A stretch of DNA of 64,000 bases from an uncultured Clostridia bacterium (GCA_934149005.1 CAKPDN010000003.1:62001-126000); one strand, 5' to 3'; shown: positions 26,541-35,748, counted from the stretch's first letter. Program-made: numbers and translations. Notes: generated by a model from the sequence alone, not told the origin.

Positions 26541-27617
26541 TTGAGAAAGAATCTACAAAAAGAAGAAAAAGAACAAAAAAGTGAAATGAAAAAGGGATTT
26601 TTTAAAAAAATATGGTATTCAATAGATAAAATAGAAAAATATTCAGAATTATCAGCAGAAGGATTTGGAAGAGCTATACAGTATTTAAGCATTTTAATTA
26701 TAATATTAGCAGTAGTATCATCAGCTGTTACAACATATAGAACAAGTAAAGAAATAAAAAATATTAGTGAATATATAAACGAAAATGCACCAGAATTCAC
26801 ATATAAAGATAATATATTAACTATGGACTCCCAAGAACCAATAGTTGATGAAAACTCAGAGTTTGGAAAGATAATAATTGATACAAATACGGAAGAAGAA
26901 CAACAAATAAATCAATATATAAATGATGCAGAAGAAGATAATACAGTAATTGTATTAAAAGATAAATTAATATTAAAGCAAACTGGAGTAGTAGGAACAA
27001 CTAATTACACTTATAAAGATTTATTTCAACAAGTAGGTATAACAGAATTTAATAAAGAGACATTAGTAAAGTATTTAACAAGTTCAAATATGATGTCATT
27101 ATATTTAAATTTATTTATGACATTATTTATATATGCATTTGTAATACAATTTATTAATACAATATTTTATGTAATAGTAATAAGCATTGTTGGGTATATA
27201 GCAACAATAGTTTTAAGATTAAAAATAAGGTATGTAGCAGTATTTAATATGGCAGTATATGCTGTAACTTTACCAACATTACTAGATGTTTTATATATTG
27301 GAATAAATGCATTTTATAATTATGTAATAGGATATTTTGAAGTAATGTATGTAATGGTAGCTTCAATTTATATGATAGCAGCAATATTTATACTAAAATC
27401 AGAATTTAATAAAAAACAAGGAGAAATACAGCAAGTTATTGAAGTAGAGAAAAAAGTAAAAGAAAATTTAAAAGAACAACAAGAGAAAGAAAATAAAGAA
27501 GAAAATAAAACTACAAATAAAAAAGATAAAAATGAGAAAGAAAAGAAAGGAGAACAGCCTAAAGAACAACAAGAAAATGAAAAAGAAGGAGAAGAACCTG
27601 AAGGTTCAAATGCATAA
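26541..27617 (+). CDS. DUF1189-like membrane protein with a charged C-terminal tail
   Basis: A 358-residue protein: cytoplasmic N-terminus (FFKKIWYSIDKIEKYSE), one helix (about 50-70), an extracytoplasmic loop of about 120 residues, then four or so helices (about 195-300) and a tail of about 60 residues of almost only E, K, Q and N. The topology and N-terminal motif resemble DUF1189 proteins. Function unknown. It starts at a TTG behind GGAGAG and precedes ftsH by 39 bases, so a membrane-quality-control link is possible but unproven. Confidence 0.65.
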   Translation: MRKNLQKEEKEQKSEMKKGFFKKIWYSIDKIEKYSELSAEGFGRAIQYLSILIIILAVVSSAVTTYRTSKEIKNISEYINENAPEFTYKDNILTMDSQEPIVDENSEFGKIIIDTNTEEEQQINQYINDAEEDNTVIVLKDKLILKQTGVVGTTNYTYKDLFQQVGITEFNKETLVKYLTSSNMMSLYLNLFMTLFIYAFVIQFINTIFYVIVISIVGYIATIVLRLKIRYVAVFNMAVYAVTLPTLLDVLYIGINAFYNYVIGYFEVMYVMVASIYMIAAIFILKSEFNKKQGEIQQVIEVEKKVKENLKEQQEKENKEENKTTNKKDKNEKEKKGEQPKEQQENEKEGEEPEGSNA

Positions 27618-27656
27618 TAAAAATATATAAAAATTGGAAAGGGAATTATAAGAATA

Positions 27657-29447
27657 ATGGATAATAAAAAAAATAGAAAAAATAATAAAAGTATAGCAAT
27701 AGCAGCAGTTATTTTGATTATTATAATAAGTATCTTATCTGGGGTAGCAATTTATTTTTTAACAAATAATAAAGAAAAAGATGATAAAACACTTGCATAT
27801 ACAGATTTAATAAAAGAAATTTCTTATGGAAATGTAGAAAAAGTAGAAATGACAGTTGGAAGTACTAGTCTAAAAATAAAAATGAAAGATGTAGAGGAAG
27901 AAAAAAAATCAATAGTTCCGAATACAGAAGCATTTATAGAATTAATACAACAAAAGGTAGCAGATGGAAATGATATAGAATTAATACAAAAACCTAAAAA
28001 TGCTTTAATGCAAATACCAGCGACACTTTTAAGTTTACTTCCTACATTTATAATGATTGCATTATTTATAATGATATTTAAAATGCAGGGATTAGGAGAA
28101 AAAGGGCAAGTATATGAAGATACTGAAAGAAAAACAAAAATTAGGTTTAAAGATGTTGCGGGATTAGATGAAGAAAAAGAAGAATTAATAGAAATAGTAG
28201 ATTTCTTAAAAAAACCAGAAAAATTTACTAAAATGGGAGCCAAAATTCCAAAAGGTGTTTTATTATATGGAAAACCAGGAACAGGAAAAACTTTAATAGC
28301 AAAAGCAATAGCAGGAGAAGCAGATGTACCATTTATATCAATGAGTGGATCAGAATTTATAGAAATGTTTGCAGGACTTGGAGCTTCAAGAGTAAGAAAA
28401 TTATTTGAAAAGGCTAGAAAATTAGCTCCATGTATTGTATTTATAGATGAGATAGATGCAATAGGTGCAAGAAGAACTTCAAATAGTGGTGCAGAAACAG
28501 AGAATAATCAAACTTTAAATCAATTATTAGTTGAAATGGATGGATTTAGTTCAGAAGAGACCATAATAGTATTGGCAGCAACAAACAGACCAGAAATGCT
28601 TGATAAAGCTTTATTAAGACCTGGTAGATTTGATAGACAGATAACTATTCCTGCTCCTGATTTAAAGGGAAGATTAGATATATTAAAAATACACAGTGAA
28701 GGTAAAAGATTATCAGATGATGTTAATTTAGAAAGCATTGCAGAAGATACAGCTGGATTTACAGGTGCAGAACTTGCTAATATTTTAAATGAGGCTGCAA
28801 TTATTGCTACAATAAATAAGCATGAAGATATTGAAAATTCAGATATTGAAGAAGCGGTTAAAAAGGTTACTGTTGGATTAGAAAAACATAGTAGAGTATA
28901 TTCAGAAAAAGATAAAAAATTAACAGCGTATCATGAAGCTGGACATGCAGTAGTTAGCCAATATCTACCAACACAAACATCTGTAAAAGAAGTATCTATA
29001 ATACCAAGAGGAGTAGCTGGTGGATATACAATGTATAAGTCAGATGAAGATAAATATTATGTATCAAAAACTGAAATGAAAGAAAAATTAATTGCACTTC
29101 TTGGTGGTAGAGCAGCAGAAAAATTAGTGTTAGATGATATATCAACAGGTGCAAGCAATGATATTGAAATTGCTACAAAAGTTGCAAGAGAAATGGTTAC
29201 AAAATATGGTATGAGCGATAATTTAGGACCAATTGATTTTCAAGGTAAAGAACAAAATGATATGTTAGTTTTTGGAGAGAATATTGGAGATAGAATAGGT
29301 GCAGAAGTAAAATCATTAATAGATGAAGCATATAATAATGCTCAAAAATTGTTAATTGAACATAGAGACAAGTTGGATACTATTGCACAGACTTTACTTG
29401 AAAAAGAGAAAATTAATGAACAAGAATTTAAAAAAATATTTGAATAG
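27657..29447 (+). CDS. ftsH: ATP-dependent zinc metalloprotease FtsH
   Basis: A 596-residue membrane AAA+ protease: two N-terminal helices (about 13-35 and 122-143), Walker A GKPGTGKT, Walker B CIVFIDEIDAIG, the second region of homology ATNRPEMLDKALLRPGRFDR, zinc motif HEAGH and the third ligand region. The pore loop reads EMFAGLGASRVR where most relatives have EMFVGVGASRVR. It degrades misassembled membrane proteins and some regulators. Ends at a strong terminator. Confidence 0.97.
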   Translation: MDNKKNRKNNKSIAIAAVILIIIISILSGVAIYFLTNNKEKDDKTLAYTDLIKEISYGNVEKVEMTVGSTSLKIKMKDVEEEKKSIVPNTEAFIELIQQKVADGNDIELIQKPKNALMQIPATLLSLLPTFIMIALFIMIFKMQGLGEKGQVYEDTERKTKIRFKDVAGLDEEKEELIEIVDFLKKPEKFTKMGAKIPKGVLLYGKPGTGKTLIAKAIAGEADVPFISMSGSEFIEMFAGLGASRVRKLFEKARKLAPCIVFIDEIDAIGARRTSNSGAETENNQTLNQLLVEMDGFSSEETIIVLAATNRPEMLDKALLRPGRFDRQITIPAPDLKGRLDILKIHSEGKRLSDDVNLESIAEDTAGFTGAELANILNEAAIIATINKHEDIENSDIEEAVKKVTVGLEKHSRVYSEKDKKLTAYHEAGHAVVSQYLPTQTSVKEVSIIPRGVAGGYTMYKSDEDKYYVSKTEMKEKLIALLGGRAAEKLVLDDISTGASNDIEIATKVAREMVTKYGMSDNLGPIDFQGKEQNDMLVFGENIGDRIGAEVKSLIDEAYNNAQKLLIEHRDKLDTIAQTLLEKEKINEQEFKKIFE

Positions 29448-29477
29448 AAAAGCGGTAGCATGTGCTACCGCTTTTTG
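29448..29477. terminator. Terminator after ftsH
   Basis: AAAAGCGGTAGCA-TG-TGCTACCGCTTTT, a 13-bp stem followed by T; it overlaps the 3' end of the minus-strand orphan gene. Confidence 0.9.
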
Positions 29478-29701
29478 GAAATTCTTGGCAAAGTCAATGA
29501 AGATAATCTTCTTGAAAATTCCGAAAAAGATTCAAGAGAATGGAAGCGAGCAGTATTATAATTTTCTAAGTTTCCATTCAATTCGGAAATCCAGTTACAA
29601 ATTTGTGATGAATTTGCTGAGAAAATATCAATTGTACTGCTAAGTGTGCTTACCCGACCATCTTCATCAAGTATTGCATTAAATTTAAACTTATTTGCCA
29701 T
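29465..29701 (-). CDS. Orphan small protein with two in-frame CGG codons
   Basis: I do not recognise this 78-residue protein (MANKFKFNAILDEDG at the start, basic C-terminus RISKKR). The ATG at 29701 follows AGGAGG. It is less AT-rich than neighbouring genes. CGG occurs in frame twice: 29656-29654 (DEDGRVS) and 29470-29468, the last sense codon before TAG. A +1 skip at the first would give GGG TAA, an immediate stop. The stop region overlaps the ftsH terminator. Together with the orphans at 7558 and 20460 it forms a class of CGG-containing, compositionally distinct small genes. Confidence 0.5.
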   Translation of the reverse strand: MANKFKFNAILDEDGRVSTLSSTIDIFSANSSQICNWISELNGNLENYNTARFHSLESFSEFSRRLSSLTLPRISKKR

Positions 29702-29774
29702 TATATTCCTCCTATAATGTGTAAACATAAAGTTTCATATACTATAATACCAAAAAATTCCAGAAAAGTCAATC

Positions 29775-29950
29775 AAAATCTTTTCTTTACTATTCATAAA
29801 TTTATCGGCTGTCTTTCATTCACTAGAAATTCTATAAATTTTTTATGGCACCTTTCCACTAAAGTGAACTCTTTCCATAAAAAATTTAAGAATTTCTATG
29901 TTCATTACAGTTGCAGTCTAAATTTATTCATAGTTAAAGAAAAGATTTTT
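29775..29950. repeat. Palindromic element with a MITE-like core
   Basis: The gap 29729-30068 holds no gene. It contains a dyad centred near 29862: outer arms AAAATCTTTTCTTTACTATT (from 29775) against AATAGT-like TAGTTAAAGAAAAGATTTT (to 29950), and inner arms TAGAAATTCT...AAATTTTTTATGG (from 29824) against CCATAAAAAATTTAAGAATT (to 29898). The inner core, with GGCACC and GAACTCTTTCCAT, recurs at 54882-54971. Confidence 0.7.
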
Positions 29951-30068
29951 CGCCCGTGAACATTTCTCAAGATAAACAATAACAAATTTTAAAGCTCATT
30001 CCATTCAAGCATATATTAAATATTTAAGGAGCATTTCCCTGAACAGAAAACATTACAAAAAGCTAAAA

Positions 30069-31484
30069 TTATTTAGTTAATAATTCATAAATTGCTTTGC
30101 AATAAATATTACAAGCAGTTATTAAATTATCGATTGAAATGAATTCATCAATTTGGTGACACATATCTTTTTGGCCAGGCAAATTTGCACCAAAAGAAAC
30201 AAAATTATCAAAAGCTCTTGCATAAGTAGCACCACCAATGGCGATAGGTTCATAATTTGAATTAGTATATTCATTATAAATTTTGCATAAAGTTTTAACT
30301 AAATAAGAATCTTTAGAAACGTAAAGAGGAACTTTTTTATCAGCAAATTTACAATAAACATTATCAAATTTTTTGCATATAGAAGAAAGAGTATTTTCAA
30401 TTAAGTCGAATTTTGTATTTATGGGTACTCTTAAGTTAAGTCCAATTTTTAAATCATCATCTTTAAAATAAAATTTTCCAACATTTAAAGTTAATTTTCC
30501 AGATTCATCAGGAAAATTAATATTTAATTTTTCACCATTATAATCAAGACCAATATATTTTGTAAATAAATCAAATAAAGGAATTATAATATTATAATTT
30601 TTAAATAATTTATCCAAAATAATAATTAATCTTGCAATAGCATTTACACCTAAATCAGGGTGAGCAGAATGTGCTTGAATGCCATATGATATTATTTTTA
30701 GTTCATAACTATTTATAATTTCAGTTTTAATATTAAAATTATATTTTGATGCAATATTATTGATAAAATTATCAATATCAAGAATTTTAATATTGTTATT
30801 TATAGAAATTATGCAGCTACAATATTTAGGAACGACATTTAAAGGATTATTATTACAATCAATATTTTTTAAAACTATATCTTTATTTAAAAAAATTGAA
30901 TAGTTCATTATTAAAAAAGGAGAGATAAGGCCTTTTTCAGCATATATACATGGAAAATCAGCATCGGGACTAAAACCAATAGAAGGTATTTCTTCATGTT
31001 TTTTGTAATAATCAATACACTTCCAATTTCTTTCTTCATTTAAGCCTAAAATTAATCGAACTCTTTTGTTTATATTAATAGAGTTATTTTGTACATAATC
31101 CATAACAGCTTTCATAGCGTATAAGCTAGCCATAACGGGTCCTTTATCATCAATACTACCTCTGCCATAAATTTTATTATCAATAATTTGTGCATCAAAA
31201 GGAGGATATGTCCAGTTTTTACCTTCGGGAACAACATCTAAGTGCCCAACAATTCCAATTAATTCATTACCAGAGCCAAATTCTATGTATCCACAATAAC
31301 CATCAATGTTTTTTGTTTTAAATCCTAATTTTTTACCTAGTTCTAAAACATAATCTAAAGCTTTAACAGTATTTTTCCCAAATGGTGCATTTATATCAGT
31401 TGATTCCTCATACACACTTGGAATTTTAATTAATTCTTGTAAATTCTTAATAAGTTCATTTTTGTTAATATATTTTTTAAACAT
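30069..31484 (-). CDS. pepV: Dipeptidase PepV (M20 family)
   Basis: A 471-residue dinuclear zinc peptidase. Ligand blocks: GIVGHLDVVPEG (His and catalytic Asp), GRGSIDDKGP (bridging Asp), the Glu pair in LGLNEERNWKC, and the late histidine in KDMCHQIDEF. A lid domain is inserted in the middle. It hydrolyses dipeptides in the cytoplasm. Single gene, minus strand, length normal for PepV. Confidence 0.92.
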   Translation of the reverse strand: MFKKYINKNELIKNLQELIKIPSVYEESTDINAPFGKNTVKALDYVLELGKKLGFKTKNIDGYCGYIEFGSGNELIGIVGHLDVVPEGKNWTYPPFDAQIIDNKIYGRGSIDDKGPVMASLYAMKAVMDYVQNNSININKRVRLILGLNEERNWKCIDYYKKHEEIPSIGFSPDADFPCIYAEKGLISPFLIMNYSIFLNKDIVLKNIDCNNNPLNVVPKYCSCIISINNNIKILDIDNFINNIASKYNFNIKTEIINSYELKIISYGIQAHSAHPDLGVNAIARLIIILDKLFKNYNIIIPLFDLFTKYIGLDYNGEKLNINFPDESGKLTLNVGKFYFKDDDLKIGLNLRVPINTKFDLIENTLSSICKKFDNVYCKFADKKVPLYVSKDSYLVKTLCKIYNEYTNSNYEPIAIGGATYARAFDNFVSFGANLPGQKDMCHQIDEFISIDNLITACNIYCKAIYELLTK

Positions 31485-31553
31485 TTAATCACACCTTTCA
31501 AAAATATTATGTTATTATTATACTACAATAATATTATATTTGCATAAAAAATG

Positions 31554-31582
31554 TTGCAGAAAAATGATATTAAATATATAAT
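31554..31582 (+). promoter_or_regulatory. Promoter of the transketolase half-gene
   Basis: TTGCAG (31554-31559), 17 bases, TATAAT (31577-31582). Confidence 0.6.
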
Positions 31583-31615
31583 AGTCACAATATAAAAATA
31601 AAAAGGAGAAAGAAT

Positions 31616-32452
31616 ATGGGAAACAAAAAGATAAAAGATATTGAAGAACTTAAAAGTATGGCTAGAAAAATAAGAATGGGAATTGTAGAATCAGTATATA
31701 GTGGAGAATCTGGACATCCAGGTGGTTCGCTTTCAATAGCAGATATAATGACAGTTTTATATTTTAATGAAATGAATATAAATCCTGAAAATCCAAAAGA
31801 TGAAAATAGAGATAGATTAGTATTATCTAAAGGACATTGTGCACCAGCACTATATTCTGCTTTAGCAAACAGAGGATTTTTTGAAGTAGATGAGTTACGA
31901 ACATTAAGAAATATAGAGAGCAGATTACAAGGACATCCAGATATGAAACATATACCTGGAGTAGATATGACAACAGGTTCATTAGGACAAGGGTTATCAG
32001 CAGCAAATGGAATGGCAATAGCTGGGAAATTAAATAATAAAAATTATAGGGTATATTGCATTTTAGGAGATGGAGAAATAGAAGAAGGACAAATTTGGGA
32101 AGCTGCAATGGCATCAAATAAATATAAATTAGACAATTTATGTGTAATAGTAGATAATAATAATTTGCAAATAGATGGAACAATTGAAGAAGTTATGAGT
32201 TCATATCCGATAGATGAAAAGTTTAAAAGTTTTGGATTTCAAATTATTAATATTGATGGCCATAATATTCAGGAAATAATAGATGCTTTTGATGTTGCAA
32301 AAAATATTAAAGGAAAACCAACTTGTATAATTGCTAAAACTATAAAGGGAAAAGGAGTTTCTTTTATGGAAAACCAAGTCGGATGGCATGGAAAAGCACC
32401 AAATAAGGAACAATATAACCAGGCTATGGAAGAATTGTCAAAAAATGCTTGA
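31616..32452 (+). CDS. Transketolase, N-terminal subunit (thiamine diphosphate-binding half)
   Basis: A 278-residue split-type transketolase alpha part. The ThDP motif runs GDGEIEEGQIWEAAMAS to VIVDNNNLQ; SGHPGGSLSIADI and KGHCAPALYSAL are also conserved. In most genomes with split transketolase the C-terminal half (pyrimidine-binding and C domains) follows directly; here the next gene is rplU and no second half lies in the window. The enzyme moves two-carbon units between sugar phosphates and needs both halves, so the partner must be elsewhere or the protein does something else. Confidence 0.9.
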   Translation: MGNKKIKDIEELKSMARKIRMGIVESVYSGESGHPGGSLSIADIMTVLYFNEMNINPENPKDENRDRLVLSKGHCAPALYSALANRGFFEVDELRTLRNIESRLQGHPDMKHIPGVDMTTGSLGQGLSAANGMAIAGKLNNKNYRVYCILGDGEIEEGQIWEAAMASNKYKLDNLCVIVDNNNLQIDGTIEEVMSSYPIDEKFKSFGFQIINIDGHNIQEIIDAFDVAKNIKGKPTCIIAKTIKGKGVSFMENQVGWHGKAPNKEQYNQAMEELSKNA

Positions 32453-32477
32453 CATTGAAGAAAAAAAATGTTAAAAT
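32449..32477 (+). promoter_or_regulatory. Promoter of rplU-rpmA
   Basis: TTGACA (32449-32454, overlapping the previous stop codon), 17 bases, TAAAAT (32472-32477). Confidence 0.7.
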
Positions 32478-32486
32478 TATTAACTG

Positions 32487-32547
32487 TAATCCGCTTAGTC
32501 AAGGTACATAAAAACTAATTTAATTTAGTTACCTTATCAAAGGATTA
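32487..32547 (+). promoter_or_regulatory. Ribosomal protein L21 leader
   Basis: A structured leader directly before rplU: outer stem TAATCC (32487-32492) with GGATTA (32542-32547), and an inner hairpin AAGGTA...ACTAATTTAATTTAGT...TACCTT. Its position and shape fit the L21 leader family, an autoregulatory element bound by a ribosomal protein. Confidence 0.75.
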
Positions 32548-32579
32548 GCGAGTATACAAATAAGGGAGGTGCATTTTAA

Positions 32580-32936
32580 ATGTACGCAGTAATTGAAAGT
32601 TGTGGAAAACAATACAAAGTAGCACAAGGAGATGTAGTATTTTTTGAAAAATTAGATACTGAAGAAGGAAAAAAAGTTACTTTTGATAAAGTAGTTTTAG
32701 TATCAGATGATGGAAAAGTACAAGTAGGAAATCCTTATGTTAAAGGTGTAAAAGTTGAAGGAAAAGTAGTTGCACATGGTAAAGCTAAAAAAATCATTGT
32801 TTTCAAAATGAAAGCTAAAAAGAACTACAGAAGAAAACAAGGACATAGACAACCATATACTAAAGTTGAAATAACAGCAATAAAAACAACTGCAAAAAAG
32901 ACAGCTGAAAAAGCTGAAGAAAAAGTAGAAGCTTAA
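32580..32936 (+). CDS. rplU: Large ribosomal subunit protein bL21
   Basis: A 118-residue L21: [18 protein letters not shown] at the start, [28 protein letters not shown] is the conserved C-terminal signature (here split by a slash after FKMKAKK for clarity). The last 15 residues are an alanine/lysine/glutamate extension. AGGGAGG precedes the ATG. Confidence 0.97.
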   Translation: MYAVIESCGKQYKVAQGDVVFFEKLDTEEGKKVTFDKVVLVSDDGKVQVGNPYVKGVKVEGKVVAHGKAKKIIVFKMKAKKNYRRKQGHRQPYTKVEITAIKTTAKKTAEKAEEKVEA

Positions 32937-33069
32937 GTTATATTTAAGACTACATATTAATTAAAAAGATTTTAATTAAGAGAAGCTATATAAAAACTAT
33001 AATCAAGCTATAAATTAAAAATAAAAGGTTTTTAATTTATGATGCACAAAGTGAAAGGAGTGAGAAAGC

Positions 33070-33330
33070 ATGGCTCATAAAAAAGGTCAAGGTAGTTCAC
33101 ACAACGGTCGTGAGAGTGAATCTAAACGTCTTGGAGTAAAAAGAGCAGATGGACAATTTGTTTTAGCTGGTAATATATTAGTTAGACAAAGAGGAACAAG
33201 AGTATATCCAGGTGTTAATGTTAAAAAAGGTAGCGATGATACATTATATGCAGTAGTAGATGGTACTGTAAAATTTGAAAGAAAAGGTAGAGATAAAAAA
33301 CAAGTAAGTGTTTATCCAGTGGAAGCCTAA
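33070..33330 (+). CDS. rpmA: Large ribosomal subunit protein bL27
   Basis: An 86-residue L27: [40 protein letters not shown] and [11 protein letters not shown] are diagnostic. Most Bacillota L27 proteins carry a short N-terminal extension removed by the protease Prp, whose gene sits between rplU and rpmA. Here the protein starts directly with the mature sequence, and the 133-base gap upstream has no prp gene, so the two absences agree. AAAGGAGTGAG precedes the ATG. Confidence 0.97.
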   Translation: MAHKKGQGSSHNGRESESKRLGVKRADGQFVLAGNILVRQRGTRVYPGVNVKKGSDDTLYAVVDGTVKFERKGRDKKQVSVYPVEA

Positions 33331-33345
33331 GAATAATATATGAAA

Positions 33346-33381
33346 AGGAAGAACTAAAATATAAAATAGTTCTTCTTTTTT
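33346..33381 (+). terminator. Terminator after rpmA
   Basis: GAAGAACTA (33348-33356) pairs with TAGTTCTTC (33367-33375), then TTTTTTG. Confidence 0.8.
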
Positions 33382-33508
33382 GTATTAGCTAAGAGTTATA
33401 ACTATTCATAAAAGCTAGCAAAAATAATTGGTAAAAAATATCGACAATTAATCAAACTTGAAGCTATAATAAATTTGTAAAACAAAGGAAAAATAAGGAG
33501 GAATATAG

Positions 33509-34148
33509 TTGAAAAAGAAAAGTGATAGAACAGTTGATACTGTAGAGAGATACTTTAGAAAATAGAGCTCAAAAATATAAAATAGAAAATGCTATAACAT
33601 TAATAGCACTTATAATTACAATCATAATATTGCTAATATTGTCAGGTGTAGCAATATCGCAATTAGTAGAAAGCGGGTTGATAAGGAAGACAACCTATGC
33701 AAGTAAAGAGACTTCAAAGACTCAAGCATTAGAAGAACTAAGATTGAAAGTATTACAAGTTCAAACAGATAAACATGGTTTAGCAACACTACAGGATTTG
33801 GTAAATGCTTTTAATTTAGATAGTGAAAATGAATATATAGTATCTTTAAGTCAAATAGAAAATATAACTGGTGAAGTACCAAACGTAGAAAATAGTAGTG
33901 AAATATATGTAATTTATAAAAATTTTCAATTTAAAATTGATAGTAATTTAGAAGTAACTTTTGTACAAGAATATCAAAGCAATAAACAAGTATCAAATAT
34001 TACAACAAGATATTTATTGGTAGAGGTAGATGGATATTTTGAAAATGAAGATTGTGCTGTTATAAATGAAATATCAGTTTATAATAAAAATTATGAAAAA
34101 ATAAATTATTCAATTTTAAAAGATTTAGAATATAAAATTGATAAATAA
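33509..34148 (+). pseudogene. Prepilin-like protein with an N-terminal +1 frameshift (not at CGG)
   Basis: A TTG at 33509 with an AAGGAGG site opens a frame MKKKSDRTVDTVERYF that stops at 33563-33565. Near GAGAGATACT the +1 frame takes over as ENRAQKYKIENAITLIALII, a prepilin-type hydrophobic N-terminus, and continues for 172 or more residues to 34148. No usable start codon exists in the second frame before the hydrophobic segment. The junction is a GAGAGA repeat with no CGG, so this looks like an ordinary slip mutation or error and not like the CGG cases. The mature domain (about 130 residues) is not one I recognise. Ends at a terminator. Confidence 0.55.
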
Positions 34149-34158
34149 ATATAAATAA

Positions 34159-34193
34159 AAATTTGATTACTAACAAAGTAATCAAATTTTTTT
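34159..34193 (+). terminator. Terminator after the prepilin-like gene
   Basis: AAATTTGATTAC-TAACAAA-GTAATCAAATTT followed by T. Confidence 0.85.
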
Positions 34194-34212
34194 GAAAAAA
34201 TACAAAAAAACA

Positions 34213-34241
34213 TTTACAATTTTATTTTTTTTGTATACAAT
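34213..34241 (+). promoter_or_regulatory. Promoter of the GT4 gene
   Basis: TTTACA (34213-34218), 17 bases, TACAAT (34236-34241). Confidence 0.55.
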
Positions 34242-34301
34242 ATATCAAGTGAAAAAAATGTCAAAAACAAAAGAAAATAGTCAAGAAAAGAGGCCTAATT
34301 A

Positions 34302-35594
34302 ATGAAAATATTAATGTTAACATGGGAATACCCACCAAGAGTGGTAGGAGGAATATCAAGAGTAGTATATGATTTATCAAAAACCTTAATAAAAGATGGA
34401 CACGATGTAACAGTTGTAACATATAAAGAAGGAGAGGCACCAGACTTTGAAGATGATAAAGGTGTAAAAGTATATAGGACTGGAAATTATATGATAAATT
34501 CAAACAATTTTATAGACTGGATAATGCAAATGAATTTTAATATGATTGCAAAAGCAAATGAAATAATAGCAAAAGAAGGAAAATTTGATGTAATACATGC
34601 ACATGACTGGCTAGTAGCATATGCGGCAAAAACATTAAAAGATTCATATAATATTCCAATAGTTGCAACAATACATGCAACAGAGGCTGGAAGAAATAGT
34701 GGAATACATGATGAAACACAAAGATATATAAATGATACAGAATGGATGCTAACATATGAAGCATCAGAAGTAATAGTAAATAGTAATTATATGAAAAATG
34801 AATTACAAAGATTATTTGGATTACCATATGAAAAAATAAATGTGATACCAAATGGAGTAAATATGAGTCTATTCAATGGAATAGAAAGAGACTATAATTT
34901 TAGAAGAAAATTTGCAATGGACAATGAAAAAATAATACTATTTATGGGAAGACTAGTGTATGAAAAAGGAGTACAGCATTTAATAGCAGCAATGCCCAAA
35001 ATATTAAATGGATATAATGACACAAAACTCGTTATATGTGGTAAAGGCGGAATGATAGATGAATTAAAAGCCCAAGTAAATGCTTTAGGAATATCAGAAA
35101 AAGTATATTTTGCAGGATATATGAAGGGAAAAGATGTACAAAAAATGTATAAAGCAGCAGATATATCAGTATTCCCAAGTACATATGAACCATTTGGAAT
35201 AGTGGCACTAGAAGCAATGCTATCAGAAAATCCAGTGGTAGTATCAGACATAGGAGGTCTAAATGAAATAGTACAACATAAAGAAAATGGAATGAAAACA
35301 TATTGTGGAAATCCAAATTCAATAGCAGATGCAATATTAGAACTATTATATGACCATAAACTATGTGCAGAAATAACAAAAAAAGCAAAAAACAAAGTCA
35401 GAAATGAATACAATTGGAGTAAAATATCACAAGATACTCACTTTGCATATCAAAAAGCAATTTGCCAATCAATGGCTGAAAAACAAAAAAGAGAACTTGA
35501 ACAAGAAAGAGCAAACAAAACTAAAAAAGCTAAAAACACAGAAAAAGAAATATCAAATTTACTTACGTTTAAAAAACGTAATGCATATGCATAA
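34302..35594 (+). CDS. Glycosyltransferase family 4 protein (glycogen-synthase-like fold)
   Basis: A 430-residue GT-B enzyme. The N-terminal Rossmann domain starts MKILMLTWEYPPRVVGGISR, as in starch/glycogen synthase relatives; VIHAHDWL and VATIHATEAGR follow. The C-terminal nucleotide-sugar domain has GRLVYEKGVQHLI and the E-X7-E block STYEPFGIVALEAM. The last 35 residues are a basic/acidic helical tail. The donor sugar and acceptor cannot be deduced; a glucan or envelope product is possible. Confidence 0.87.
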   Translation: MKILMLTWEYPPRVVGGISRVVYDLSKTLIKDGHDVTVVTYKEGEAPDFEDDKGVKVYRTGNYMINSNNFIDWIMQMNFNMIAKANEIIAKEGKFDVIHAHDWLVAYAAKTLKDSYNIPIVATIHATEAGRNSGIHDETQRYINDTEWMLTYEASEVIVNSNYMKNELQRLFGLPYEKINVIPNGVNMSLFNGIERDYNFRRKFAMDNEKIILFMGRLVYEKGVQHLIAAMPKILNGYNDTKLVICGKGGMIDELKAQVNALGISEKVYFAGYMKGKDVQKMYKAADISVFPSTYEPFGIVALEAMLSENPVVVSDIGGLNEIVQHKENGMKTYCGNPNSIADAILELLYDHKLCAEITKKAKNKVRNEYNWSKISQDTHFAYQKAICQSMAEKQKRELEQERANKTKKAKNTEKEISNLLTFKKRNAYA

Positions 35595-35635
35595 AGTGTC
35601 CCATTGGGGACGTTTCTGTTTGGGACATTTTATTT
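35595..35635. repeat. GTCCC/GGGAC intergenic element
   Basis: GTGTCCCATTGGGGACGTTT followed by CTGTTTGGGACATTT, related in words and layout to the elements at 18271 and 25284. Confidence 0.55.
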
Positions 35636-35748
35636 ATAAAATGTTTATAAAAGGAAATGTCTTCAATGGAATTTTTATATTTTAAAAAAATTCAAAAAAT
35701 TCTACAAATTTAGCACAAAAAAAGTGTATAATTAAAAAGGAGGAAAAT

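Noticed and set aside
29729..30068. Possible small RNA or gene in the gap
   Set aside because: Only palindromic repeat structure is visible; no promoter-terminator pair with a convincing transcript and no frame with a ribosome site.
33033..33080. A 13-codon frame ATGATGCACAAAGTG... overlapping the rpmA start
   Set aside because: It has no ribosome site of its own and contains the rpmA ribosome site; not supported as a gene.
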